A stretch of DNA of 64,000 nucleotides from Mycoplasmopsis mustelae (GTDB lineage: Bacteria > Bacillota_I > Bacilli_A > Mycoplasmatales > Metamycoplasmataceae). The DNA is taken from positions 34,787 to 98,786 of the forward strand of contig NZ_SOCN01000002.1 in the NCBI RefSeq assembly GCF_004365095.1, in the 5' to 3' direction. How positions within the stretch are numbered: the first letter of the stretch is position 1; every line of letters begins with the position of its first letter. A model generated the notes under the pieces. The model was not told the origin of the DNA. It saw only the letters and a list, made by a program, of their open reading frames with translations, and did not search any database. Positions 1-9,190 of the stretch are shown here, piece after piece. A program made the translations under genes and the position numbers.

Positions 1-412
1 CAGTTGGCCCTGCATTTAAGAAAGTAACGGGAACAAACATTGCTTCAAAGTCTGCATCCCCAACATTCATTAGTGTCTGCATTTGTTCTTTAATTTCTTG
101 TGGTTTTCTACCTATTTTATTAATACAAAATTCAGTGAGTGATTCGTGTGTTGTTATTTCATAATTTGTTTTATCGATTTGTAACATTAAAGATGCGCGC
201 ATATTTTTAAAATATTGAGGACTACTTAAATTTCCGGTAAGGTTCTTTTTATTATTTAACAAAAACGGAATAATATCTAACGATGTCGTCTTTCCACTTG
301 CGTTGGCTCCGGTATTGTAGGTTTGTAAGTTAGTACCGTTATCGCTAAAATTAAAAACGGATAGACCTTTAAAATTTCGTGCACTTACTGTTTTGATGCG
401 TATTTTTTTCAT
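1..412 (-). CDS. AAA/SMC-like ATPase, N-terminal part (runs off the window)
   Basis: The start codon is at 410-412 on the minus strand, preceded by a good GGAG ribosome site, and the frame stays open to the window edge (about 137 residues seen). Residues 35-42 (GANASGKT) form a Walker A P-loop, and the preceding stretch (IRIKTVSARNFKGLSVFNF) is the usual start of RecF/SMC/Rad50-like ATPases, whose first strands lead into the P-loop. Such ATPases bind DNA ends or act in phage recombination and defence modules. The exact subfamily cannot be given because the Walker B and coiled-coil parts lie outside. It is divergent from the HNH gene at 456, with only 43 bases between the starts, which suggests one accessory unit with a shared promoter region. 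Confidence 0.7.
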   Translation of the reverse strand, partial: MKKIRIKTVSARNFKGLSVFNFSDNGTNLQTYNTGANASGKTTSLDIIPFLLNNKKNLTGNLSSPQYFKNMRASLMLQIDKTNYEITTHESLTEFCINKIGRKPQEIKEQMQTLMNVGDADFEAMFVPVTFLNAGPT

Positions 413-455
413 TTTTCTCCTTTTTATTATCATTGTCTTTTGATATTATAAAAAT

Positions 456-980
456 ATGACTATCAATTGAAAACACCCTTATCATTCCACAAAGTGAAAG
501 AAATTAAGAGATCAGCATTTAAACAAATTCCCCTACTGCATTCAGTGCTTTAATACCTTAAACTTACACGTCGACCATATCATCGAGCATCGTAATAATG
601 AGGCTTTTTTCTTAGACGCTTGCAATCTGCAAACACTTTGTGCGCGTTGTCATGGTGCTAAGTCGAAACAATTTCAAAAGTTAAAATCGTGCGAAATTAA
701 AGATGTGCGAGTGTATTTGGTCTTTAATACTGCGAATGGGTTAAACTTGGATGATGTCTATTGACTAAATAAACAAATTCATCAATATATAAATCAAGGT
801 GACTCTTTTGTGTTTTATATCGCTAATGAAAATCTTAATTATCAAAGAGCAAACAACTTAATCGAGTTTTTATTCCGTTTTTTTATCGCTTTAAACTTTG
901 TGTCTTTTAATATCGTTTTAAATATTGAGACAAAATTTGATATCGTTGAAAATATTAAGAAACGAATGCAATTAACGTAA
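456..980 (+). CDS. HNH endonuclease
   Basis: A 174-residue frame from ATG 456 to TAA 978 with three in-frame UGA (Trp) codons. It has the full HNH/zinc pattern: C28-x2-C31, then V39-D40-H41, N57-L58 and C62-x2-C65-H66. The core H/N/H residues and the two CxxC zinc pairs are therefore all present, so the nuclease looks intact. Small HNH proteins of this type are common in phages (next to terminase) and in mobile islands. The C-terminal 90 residues are not recognised. It ends a few bases inside the convergent ORF at 972 and is followed by a strong terminator at 1026. I see no clear ribosome site, so the start could be leaderless or slightly different. Confidence 0.8.
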
Positions 981-1328
981 ATGTAGCAAATGCTGTCAGC
1001 GTGCTTGCTTTAAATACCTTATCACCCTTCATTTTGAAGGTTTTTTTATTTTTAATCGCTGCAACACTCCCTTATTGCTATCAATTGCTTTAATATGAAT
1101 GTTGATAAACTTTTCAAATTCACTTTTTTTAGTGTGTTTGTGAAATTTTAAAAAATCATCAATCGCATTTATTGTTAATGTCCTTGTTTTAGTGCTTTGT
1201 TTTATAAGATTATGTGTGTTTTTATCAAATTCAAAATCATAAAAATCAAGGCGCATCTCTTTATAATTTAAGACTGCAAACACGAAAACGGGTCGGAGGC
1301 ATCTATCTATAACAAAATTAAAGTCCAT
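972..1328 (-). CDS. hypothetical protein, start uncertain
   Basis: A 118-residue frame from ATG 1328 to TAA at 972-974, reading through two UGA codons. The family is not recognised. It is rich in Lys, Phe and Asp and has no clear membrane segment. The frame is open further upstream to about 1382, where an AAAGAGGTGA ribosome site lies a few bases before ATA (1380-1382) and no ATG/GTG/TTG follows it at the right distance. The natural product may therefore start with a rare AUA codon and be 136 residues long. It follows the broken gene at 1379-2504 on the same strand. Its last codons overlap the end of the HNH gene. Confidence 0.5.
1026..1047 (+). terminator. terminator of the HNH gene
   Basis: A perfect 6-bp stem (CCTTCA/TGAAGG) with a 3-base loop is followed directly by seven T on the plus strand. 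It lies about 45 bases after the HNH stop codon and inside the convergent hypothetical gene. Confidence 0.75.
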
Positions 1329-1378
1329 CCCGTCTTTATTAAGTGTTGCGATGTCTATTTTTATATATTTAAAAATTC

Positions 1379-2504
1379 TTATATTTTCACCTCTTTAATG
1401 TTTTTGTAGTTTTTGATCAATAACTTAAAATAATTTTTTAGACCAATCTCGGTAATGTATTTATGTAAATATGCGATGATATTGATTCGTGTTGCTTGTT
1501 TGGTTTTAAAATTAATGTGATAAATAAAATCAGGGTGTTTGGTGATAAGTTTTTTATTTTCTTTATTTAGTAAATCTAATCGTGTGTCTAAAATTCATTC
1601 TCAGCCCGGTTTGATGTTGTTTCAAAGGTTTTGTTGTTGTAGTTGTTCAATAATTCAACCATTAAAGGCATGATGTTTATATTCTCCGATGTGAATTATT
1701 TTTAAAAGGTCGACTTTAGAAAGTTTGCGTAGTTTGATTAATTGATAAAGTTGAATCGGTGAAGGTTTGACTGTTTTATTATTTAAATTTCAAAAAGTTA
1801 ACACCGGGTGATTTTGATAGAAATCTTTTAACATCTTAAATAAATCAACTCTTTCAATAAGTGTGCATTGCTACTAAATTTATCACAATAATAAAATCAA
1901 AAAGTGCCTCACAAATAAACTTTTTAAAACTTTGTTCGTTAATGTTGGCTAAAAATGAGTTTTCGTTAATGGTAAAAATTAATTTATCGTAGAAATCAAT
2001 AAATCTTCACTTTTTGTTATGTGTTATTCCTTTATTTACTTCTGCAACCATATCATCTAAAAATGGCAAACATATGTTGATCATTTCTTGTTGGTGTGGT
2101 TTAATTTCGCGGATGTATGCTTTTAAGAAATTAAGAAAGTGACTAAAACTTATTAAATTTTTAAGGTATGTATTAGTAAGAAAAGTTAAATATAATGTAT
2201 CTAAGTTATCAACGAAATCATCACATCAGATGTTGTCTAATTGATACATTTCATCATTAATTTCTAAATTTAAACGACTTTTTAACTTTGATGTATTAAT
2301 TGCTAATAATTGTTTTAATACTCCATCGCATAAAAATGTTTTTGAAAAATTGCGCTCAAATTCACTGCTTTCGGTTTTGCTACACATCAAAAAGAGGGAC
2401 TGGTATAAATCGGAGAGTTCGTTTTCTTTGAATATTTTCTTAATTGTTTTTTTGTTGGTTCTGAATAAGTTTTTTAATTCTTTTCAGGTTACTAATGTAT
2501 TCAT
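1379..2504 (-). pseudogene. unknown accessory protein, frameshifted
   Basis: Two minus-strand frames follow each other. The first runs from ATG 2504 to TAA 1836 (222 residues, starting MNTLVTWKELKNLF). The second is open from about 1880 and has its first ATG at 1834, ending TAA 1379 (151 residues from that ATG). They overlap in the zone 1836-1880, and the second frame reads on naturally (LIERVDLFKMLKDFYQ) where the first becomes short and odd before its stop. The simplest view is one protein of about 375 residues broken by an indel near 1850-1880. Two separate overlapping genes remain possible. The family is not recognised; it is Lys/Leu/Phe-rich with no clear signal or membrane segment. Its SD (AGAAGG) lies inside an inverted repeat at 2512-2563. 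Confidence 0.55.
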
Positions 2505-2511
2505 AATAAAA

Positions 2512-2563
2512 AATCCTTCTATTAGTTAAATCTAAGTAATTAGACTTGTTTAATAAAAGGATT
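2512..2563 (-). promoter_or_regulatory. inverted repeat enclosing the ribosome site of the 2504 gene
   Basis: Imperfect dyad with outer arms AATCCTT/AAGGATT, continuing ATTA/TAAT and inner TCTAAG/AGACTT pairs around a short loop. In the minus-strand transcript the 3' arm contains AGAAGG, the ribosome site eight or nine bases before ATG 2504. A folded leader would hide this site. Confidence 0.45.
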
Positions 2564-2592
2564 AATTGTGTTTAACTTAATGTCTGATGGTA

Positions 2593-2617
2593 ATATATAT
2601 ATATATATATATATATA
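2593..2617. repeat. AT dinucleotide repeat, about 12 units
   Basis: An uninterrupted run of about 12 AT units lies 60 bases before the first gene of the sugar operon (ATG 2678). It lies where promoter elements would be expected, so a change in unit number could alter spacing or melting. That effect is inferred. Confidence 0.85.
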
Positions 2618-2677
2618 GGCGGAAGATTCTATGATTTATATGGGTAATCATAAGTTGCTAACTTTAAAAGGAGATTT

Positions 2678-3319
2678 ATGAAATATTCACAATCTTTTTG
2701 CGCTATTAACACCTTTAATTCAATTGATATTTTAGATAAATTAATTAAAAATGGCACCAAACATATTCATATAGACTTTATGGATGGCTATTTTGTTGAT
2801 AATTTTGGTGCAACTTATCAACAAGTAGAATTTTTAATCAAAAGATATCCAAATGTTCATTTTGATGCACATTTAATGCTTGAAAAGCCATTAAATTTTA
2901 TTAATAAATTAGTAAATTTAGGTTTTCATACAATATTTTTACCGTCCGAAAGTGTTAATATTAAAATATTTAAACAACTCTTAAATGATTATCCAACAAC
3001 AACTTTTGGAATTATGATCGAAGCAAAGGATCACCCAAAAGATTTTGTTGAAATTATTAATCTTTCAACAAAAATTCTTGTAATGACAATCAATATTATC
3101 GGCGGAACAGGTCAAGAACTTAATTTAACTTTATTAAATAAAGTTAAGGAAATTAAGGAGATTAAACATAATATCATAGTTTTTAGTGATGGTGGTTTAA
3201 GAAAACACAATGCAAAGGATTTTTATATAAATAAAGTAGATATTGCTGTTGGTGGTTCCATTATATTTTCTTTTGAAAAAATTAAAGAATTCAGTACTTG
3301 ATGAAAGGAAAATTTTTAA
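2678..3319 (+). CDS. rpe: ribulose-phosphate 3-epimerase family protein
   Basis: 213 residues, TIM-barrel epimerase of the Rpe/AlsE type. These enzymes interconvert ribulose 5-phosphate and xylulose 5-phosphate (or allulose and fructose 6-phosphates). Seen motifs: HIHIDFMDGYF (metal and catalytic His/Asp), FDAHLM (second metal His), VFSDGGL (second catalytic Asp) and the phosphate-binding end VGGSIIF. The ribosome site AAAAGGAG is well placed before ATG 2678. The frame reads two consecutive UGA (Trp) near the end and stops with TAA that overlaps the next ATG by one base. First gene of the operon with PTS IIABC and transketolase, which fits a pentose-phosphate role. The sequence is divergent from typical Rpe, so the substrate is less certain than the fold. 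Confidence 0.8.
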
Positions 3320-3945
3320 TGAGCTTCTTAACAATCATTATTTTTGTGTTGGGAGGTATCTTATTTTGCATTTTAATTGGTGTGATAATTTGACGAATTT
3401 GACTAAAATACAATAAAAAAGATGATTTAAATATACAAAACTACGTTGGTTATACTTCAAAAACTACTATAGAAAAATTAAAAATACTAAATGCCTTAAG
3501 TAATGCAAAGGTTTTAAGTAATATCTTAGTTAAAAACCCTTTCGCTAAAAAGAAATACACTTTATTTTCTGCCATTGTAGTTTCTGAACATAAAATATAT
3601 ATTTTAAGCGATATTTTAAAAAATAGCAAATTCAAATTAATCATCAATAATAATGGCGCCTTCATAGAAAACAAAAAATTGATCAAACAAGACAAATGAG
3701 AAATATTTTGATTAAAAGAAATGAGTGGTTGATTAGATCGCCGCTTTAAAAATCAATATGAAATAATTATCTTTTCCGATGAAAATTTAAATTTTAAAAA
3801 CGTGAAAAACCAAACAACTTATCGAATTATGAATTTGAATGAAATTAACGATGAAATCATCAATAACAAAAACAAAGAAATTAACACTGAAAAAGTAACA
3901 GAAATTTTCTTAAAAAATAATTTATTTAATGAAATTAAGAAGTAA
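3319..3945 (+). CDS. unknown membrane-anchored protein of the sugar operon
   Basis: 208 residues, starting MSFLTIIIFVLGGILF. A single N-terminal membrane helix (about residues 3-28) is followed by a soluble Lys/Asn-rich domain with the segments YTLFSAIVVSEHKIYIL and EIIIFSDENL. The pattern suggests a cytoplasmic domain tethered to the membrane, but no family is recognised. The start overlaps the epimerase stop (TAATG), so the two are translationally coupled. UGA is used four or more times. Its place directly before two more membrane proteins and the PTS genes suggests a link to the transporter, which is inference only. Confidence 0.7.
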
Positions 3946-3950
3946 TTACT

Positions 3951-4619
3951 ATGTTTTATCTCTATGGACTTTTTATGTTATTTGGCATTTTACTGGTACA
4001 ACTTTTTATTCATTATGTTTATTCATATAATTTAAAAATAAAATATTCAAAAATCAGTATTATTTTCCAAAAACCATTAATTCCTTTAATTCAGAATTCA
4101 CTACAAAATAGATATAAAAGTAGTTTTTCAATTAGTCTTAAACATAATTATTTTAAAGATTTTTTTAATGTATATAAACATAAAATCTATCTAAATGATG
4201 ATTTTTTAAACTCTAATATATATTCATTAGTAAATTTAATTTTTATCAATGAATCGTCAAAATGAATCACCATTAAAGATCAAAATTACCAATTGGTAAA
4301 CAAAATTTTAGCTATATCTTTTTTAACTTTGAGCTGAATTTTATTACTTATAAGCCTATGAGTCAGTGCATTAGTATTTATGTGTTTATTTCTAATCATC
4401 ATTTTGGTAGATTTTTTATGAAATTACAGAAAATTTCAAAATATTTATTTAAACAGCAAAAATTATCTCATTTCGCATTATCATAATCAAAATTTAACTC
4501 TAATATTAAGTTATTTAAAATACAAAAAGTTTTTCATACTTCAAAAATATCTAACCTTTTATACCCAAATTATCACTGAATGCATTAAAACATTTAAAAA
4601 ATGAGGTCAAAATGAATAA
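3951..4619 (+). CDS. unknown membrane protein of the sugar operon
   Basis: 222 residues with an N-terminal membrane helix (FYLYGLFMLFGILLVQLFIHYVY) and a pair of central hydrophobic helices around residues 117-155 (AISFLTLSWILLLISLW and ALVFMCLFLIIILVDFLW). The C-terminal third is basic and probably cytoplasmic. No family is recognised. It starts five bases after the previous stop and ends eight bases inside the next gene, so all are part of one polycistronic unit. Reading requires UGA as Trp at several places within the membrane helices. Confidence 0.7.
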
Positions 4620-4914
4620 AAGTCGCAATGAATTAATTGAACATTTAATATATAAATATGAATTTCAACAAGAATACTTAAACTCCTTAAATGACGAACA
4701 ACTTTTATCTTTGTACAACCAAAAAGAAAATGAATCATTAATTTTAGCTAAAAATCCTAATAAATTCTTTTACATTAAATCATTACCAATTCCTAAAGAT
4801 GTTAAACCTAAAACATCCGCAAAAGCAGGTAAATGAATTTTTATCGCATTTATTGTAATGATTTTGCTTTTGTTTACATTATTTATGATAGTTGCTTTTA
4901 TTAATAATAGGTAA
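4612..4914 (+). CDS. small tail-anchored membrane protein
   Basis: 100 residues, MNKSRNELIEHLIYKYEFQQ at the start. The first 70 residues are polar and probably helical (ELIEHLIYKYEFQQEYLNSLNDEQL), and a single hydrophobic helix of about 23 residues lies at the very C-terminus, ending in NNR. This topology is that of a tail-anchored protein facing the cytoplasm. No family is recognised. It overlaps the preceding gene by eight bases and is two bases before the PTS IIA start. Confidence 0.7.
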
Positions 4915-4916
4915 AA

Positions 4917-5369
4917 ATGAAATTATTTGATCCAAAAATGATTATATATCTAAGCAAAGAAATCAATTGAAAACAAGCAATTCATTTAGGTGTAAAAATG
5001 CTAGTAGATAATCAAAAAGCGTCTTTTCAATTAGAAAACGAAATTTTAAAATCTACTGAAAAATTTGGTGCTTATTATGTTTTAGAAAAAGGAATTGCAC
5101 TTTTACATGCTCCGGCAGGATCATATTGTTATAAGCCTGCTACTTCTACCTTAATTTTAGACAAAGAAATTATTTTTAACAATCAAGCAGATAAAGTTGC
5201 AAAAATTATCATTACTTTATCTGCACCGGATAATGATTCGCATTTTGATTTAATCGCTGAATTTGCTAAATATTTTGGAGATACTAATTTTAAAGAAAAA
5301 GTATTATCTATTTCTTCATTACAAGAATTTTTAGATTTAATTAAACAATGGAGTAATAATGAAATTTAA
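4917..5369 (+). CDS. ulaC: PTS EIIA, ascorbate/mannitol-type
   Basis: 150 residues. EIIA takes a phosphate from HPr onto a histidine and passes it to EIIB. The active His is seen in KGIALLHAPAG, the standard motif of the UlaC/mannitol-fructose EIIA superfamily (GxxxPH or ALLHAR-like). ATG 4917 is chosen because the family needs the N-terminal helix that includes an in-frame UGA (EINWKQAIHLG). It overlaps the EIIB gene by 11 bases. Together with EIIB and EIIC it makes a complete L-ascorbate/pentitol-type permease. Confidence 0.9.
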
Positions 5370-5634
5370 ATGTGTATGTGGTTCTGGTTTAGGTTCCTCA
5401 CTTCTATTAGAAATGAACGTCAAATCAGTACTAGACTCATTAGCTATAGACTACGAATCAGTAGAACATACTAATATCTCATCATTCGATAAAAATGACG
5501 CAGATTATGTAATTGTCGGTGCAGATGTTGCGCCGGTTTTAGATTTTCCACAAGATAAAATGGTAGTTTTAACTAACATTTTATCTAAAGATGAATTAAC
5601 AGAGAAACTCAAACAACTTTTAAAATTAAATTAG
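5359..5634 (+). CDS. ulaB: PTS EIIB, ascorbate-type
   Basis: 91 residues, normal for the family. The phosphocysteine lies in the N-terminal loop CVCGSGLGSS (strand, Cys, Gly-rich loop, Ser), as in UlaB and lactose/galactitol-type EIIB proteins. It moves phosphate from EIIA to the sugar as EIIC transports it. It is cytoplasmic and sits between the EIIA and EIIC genes, with the EIIC ribosome site AGGAG directly after its stop. Confidence 0.92.
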   Translation: MKFKCVCGSGLGSSLLLEMNVKSVLDSLAIDYESVEHTNISSFDKNDADYVIVGADVAPVLDFPQDKMVVLTNILSKDELTEKLKQLLKLN

Positions 5635-5642
5635 GAGTAAAA

Positions 5643-7178
5643 ATGGCTTTTCTATTTTGAATGCTTAACTTTTTAAAAGCATTTGTTGGAACTCCGGCTT
5701 TATTGGTTGGTATTTTTACTATGATTGGTGCTTTAGTACAACGCAAAAAAGCATCTCAAGTAGTAATTAGTACTTTTAAAGTAATTGTCGGATTTATAAT
5801 TTTAGGTGGCGGAGCAGGAGTTTTAGTTGGTTCGTTAAATCAATTTCAACCCGTGTTTCAATCCGTATATTCGTTAAATGGAATTATTCCAAATAACGAT
5901 GCATTTGCAGGAGCGTTAGCTACTGCACTACCGTCCATAGCAACTTTAGGATCAATTATTATGATTGTTGCTATGTTATTAAATCTTACATTAGCGCTAA
6001 CATCTCGCTTTAAATACGTATATTTATCAGGACATGTATTATATTATTCATCATTGATGCTAGCCGCAATTATGTATGTCATTGGATTTGATTTTGCTAA
6101 CAAACCAGGTGATTTTGTATTAGCATTATTCACTTCCTCTGCTCTTTTGGCAATTTATATGGTAATCTCACCACACACACAGCAAAGATATATGCGCTTA
6201 ATTATCGGCAGCGATGAAATTGCTTTAGGTCATACTGGCGGATTTGGTTATGCGCTTTCTGGTTTAATTGGTGAAGGAATTAACAAACTTAAGAAAGGCA
6301 AGGTTTTATCCACCGAACAAATCAAGTTTCCACAATCGCTCTTCTTTTTTAGAAACACCTTAGTTTCTATATCAATTACGGTATTTGTGTTTTATTTAGC
6401 AGCATTTCTACCGGGTGGAATTTTATATGAAATCGGTAAGATAACAAAAGACAACTCGCCCGCTGCATATGCTGTATTATCCAAAGGAAATTGAGTAATT
6501 ACGATGTTCGTGCAAGCGTTTACATTTACTGCTGGAGTGGAAATTATTTTGGCTGGAGTAAGATTATTTGTCGGTGAATTAGTTCCAATGTATAAAGGAT
6601 TTAGTGATAAATTAATTAAAAATTCTAAAGCAGCAGTGGATTGTCCGGTAGTATTTCCATATGCTCCAAATGCTGTAATAATTGGTTTTATTTCTTCCTT
6701 TTTTTCCGGTATAATAGGTATGTTCATCACAATTGGACTTGGTAAAGCGTCATTAATCCCTGCGGTTGTACTACCTGGCTTAGTTCCACACTTCTTCTTA
6801 GGTGCAACATCTGGAGTCTTTGGAAATGTTAAAGGTGGAATTTGAGGTGCAATTATTGGACCATTTATCGGTGGTTTAATTATTACCTTTATTCCGGTGT
6901 TCTTTGTACTTGGTAATTGAGCACCAACTAACTCCAATGCATTAGGTGCTTTAATTGAAAAAACCAATGATTTAAATACTTCAGTTACTTCACTGAACTG
7001 AGGAGACACCGATTATCTCATTGGGTACATTCCAGGATTACTTGGATTAATACCAAAAGCAGGTAAATATGTTGCCTTTGGTGTAATTATTGCTGGTTAT
7101 CTCGCTTTAGTCACAGATGGACTGATCAAACAATTTGTTTTTGACAAAAGAAAGAAGGATAAACTCCAAAATGCATAA
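5643..7178 (+). CDS. ulaA: PTS EIIC, ascorbate-type permease
   Basis: 511 residues, an integral membrane protein with about ten hydrophobic helices and the Gly-rich loops typical of UlaA (FIILGGGAGVLVGSLNQF near the start, GHTGGFGYALSGLIGE in the middle). ATG 5643 follows TTAGGAG and precedes an early UGA codon. The protein forms the sugar channel and takes up ascorbate or a related C5/C6 sugar acid or pentitol with phosphorylation. The true substrate in this organism is unknown. No UlaD/UlaE/UlaF enzymes are nearby, which speaks against plain ascorbate catabolism. The last eight bases overlap transketolase. Confidence 0.9.
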
Positions 7179-9111
7179 AAAAAACTTTACTCATAAAGAT
7201 TTTATCGCTAATATGCGCGCAATCGCTATCGATGGAATTAACAACGCCCACCAAGGCCACATCGGAATGGCATTGGGTGCTTCTGAAATTTTCTATACAA
7301 TGGTAGGTGAAGTTTTAAAATTTTCACCTCAACATCCAAGGTGAATTAATCGTGATCGCTTTGTTTTATCGGCTGGACACGGTTCAATGGGACTTTATTC
7401 GCTTTATCATTTAATGGGACTTTTAACTTTAGATGATATTAAACAACACAAATTATATAATTCTAAAACACCATCACATCCTGAAATTGAAAAGCTAGAA
7501 TACGTGGATGCTTCAACCGGACCACTAGGTCAAGGGTTAGCAATGGCAGTTGGAATGGCTCTAAGCAACAAACATTTAAGTGAGCGTTTTAATCAAAAAA
7601 ATCATAAAATTTTAAATCACAATATTTTTGTACTTTGTGGCGACGGGGACTTGCAAGAAGGTGTTGGTTTAGAAGCAATTGCCTTTGCCGGAACCAATAA
7701 ATTAGACTCTTTAATCATTGTGCATGATTATAACAATATGCAAATTGATACTTCGGCAGCTGAAGTTAATAATATTAACCTTGAGAAATTTTTCCAAGCA
7801 GCACACTTTAAAACAATTATTTTAAATAATAATCGCCCTGAAAGTATTCGGCGTGCAATTGAACAAGCAAAAGAAAGTTTACGCCCTACTTACATTCAGG
7901 TTCCTACTACTATCGCTTATGGAACTAAAGTTGCCAACACTCCAAAAGGACACAATGGAATTTTAGACCCTAAAGCAACAGTAGAATATAAAGAAAGTTT
8001 AGGACTAACACATACTAAACCTTTTGAATATGATCCTGATGCTTATGAATTTGGTGCACAATTAATAAAAGCCAAAAATACTTTATATAGCAAATGAGAA
8101 AAAAGATTCGCAAAATATAAAGAAGAATTTCCACAATTAGCAGCCGAATTGCAAACTATCATTAATAAAGAAAAAAACTTTGATTTTAAAGGATTTAAAT
8201 TCAAAAAAACTAATACTGCTACCAGAGATTATGTTGATGAAATTATGGTGTATTTAGATACACACCATAAAAACTTTTTAGGTGGTTCGGCGGATTTAAG
8301 AGCTGCTACAAAAGTTGGATTTAACTCAGAGCGCAATATTAAATACGGAATTAGAGAATTTGCGATGTTTGCAATCAATAATGGAATTAACCTACACTCA
8401 GGAATGCCTGCTTTTGGTGCAACTTTCTTAGTTTTTGCCGACTATGGTAAAGCTGCTTTAAGATTAGGTTCAATTATGGAATTGCCTAATATTGCTGTAT
8501 TTAGTCATGATTCATACCAGGTAGGTGGTGATGGTCCAACACACCAACCGGTAGAACAAGTCGGTACTTTACGTAGTATTCCAAACTATTTAGTTTTCAG
8601 ACCAGCTGATGAAAACGAGATGTTAAACTCATTTAAATATGCATTAGCATTAAAATCAACACCATCAGCAATTATTACCACTAGACAACCAATTAAATCA
8701 TTCAACTTGCAAAAAGATGAGTTTAAAGCTGCATATTTTATTCACAGTTGTCAAAAAGCACAACTTAACTTGTTAGCTAGTGGTTCAGAAGTAGAATTAA
8801 TTTATAATGTAAGTCAAAAACTAATGGAACAAGGAATTCATGCTAATGTTATTTCTGTTCCATCATTGCAACTATTACTTAACAATGAAGATTTAATTAA
8901 AGAATTAGGTTTGAATAAGTTACCTAACTTTGCAGCGGAAGCAACAAATGATCCTTTATGATTTAAATTAGCACAATTTAATAAGTTTGATGCGCATTTA
9001 GCTAAGGAGTTTGGACACTCTGCTCCGGGGGACTTTGTTTATGAATTAAATGGTTTCACCGTTGAAAACGTCTTAGCAAAAGTAAAAAGTTTTTTACTAA
9101 AATCTAAATAA
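7171..9111 (+). CDS. tkt: transketolase
   Basis: 646 residues, full length. It moves two-carbon units between sugar phosphates, using thiamine pyrophosphate (TPP) and Mg. Seen: N-terminal HQGHIGMALGASE, GHGSMGLYSLYH, TGPLGQG, the TPP motif GDGDLQEG...N in the first 180 residues, then GIREFAMFAI and FADYGKAALRL of the pyrimidine-binding domain, and SHDSYQVGGDGPTHQPVE near residue 455. Several UGA codons are read as Trp. It closes the epimerase/PTS operon, so the operon couples sugar uptake to the non-oxidative pentose phosphate pathway. Confidence 0.95.
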
Positions 9112-9120
9112 GATTTTAAT

Positions 9121-9139
9121 CCTTATACATTGTATAAGG
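9121..9139. other. short near-perfect palindrome after tkt
   Basis: 9-bp arms CCTTATACA/TGTATAAGG separated by one base, ten bases after the tkt stop codon. Without a T-run it is not a standard terminator by itself. It may assist the following terminator or be a protein site. Confidence 0.5.
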
Positions 9140-9148
9140 AGTTTTATT

Positions 9149-9189
9149 AAAAATCGTTTACTACTATGAATAAGTAATAAACGATTTTT
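9149..9189. terminator. bidirectional terminator between tkt and fruK
   Basis: Arms AAAAATCGTTTA and TAAACGATTTTT flank a loop of 17 bases with extra pairing (TACT/AGTA). It has A-tract and T-tract at both ends and lies between convergent genes, so it can end both transcripts. The same stem sequence is found again at 39116-39155. Confidence 0.85.
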
Positions 9190-9190
9190 A

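Noticed and set aside
6392..7009. 205-codon minus-strand frame opposite ulaA
   Set aside because: Mirror frame of a conserved membrane gene; Pro/Ile/Asn-rich with no ribosome site or family match.
7135..7170. Earlier transketolase start at 7135
   Set aside because: These codons belong to the end of ulaA in another frame; ATG 7171 matches the family start.
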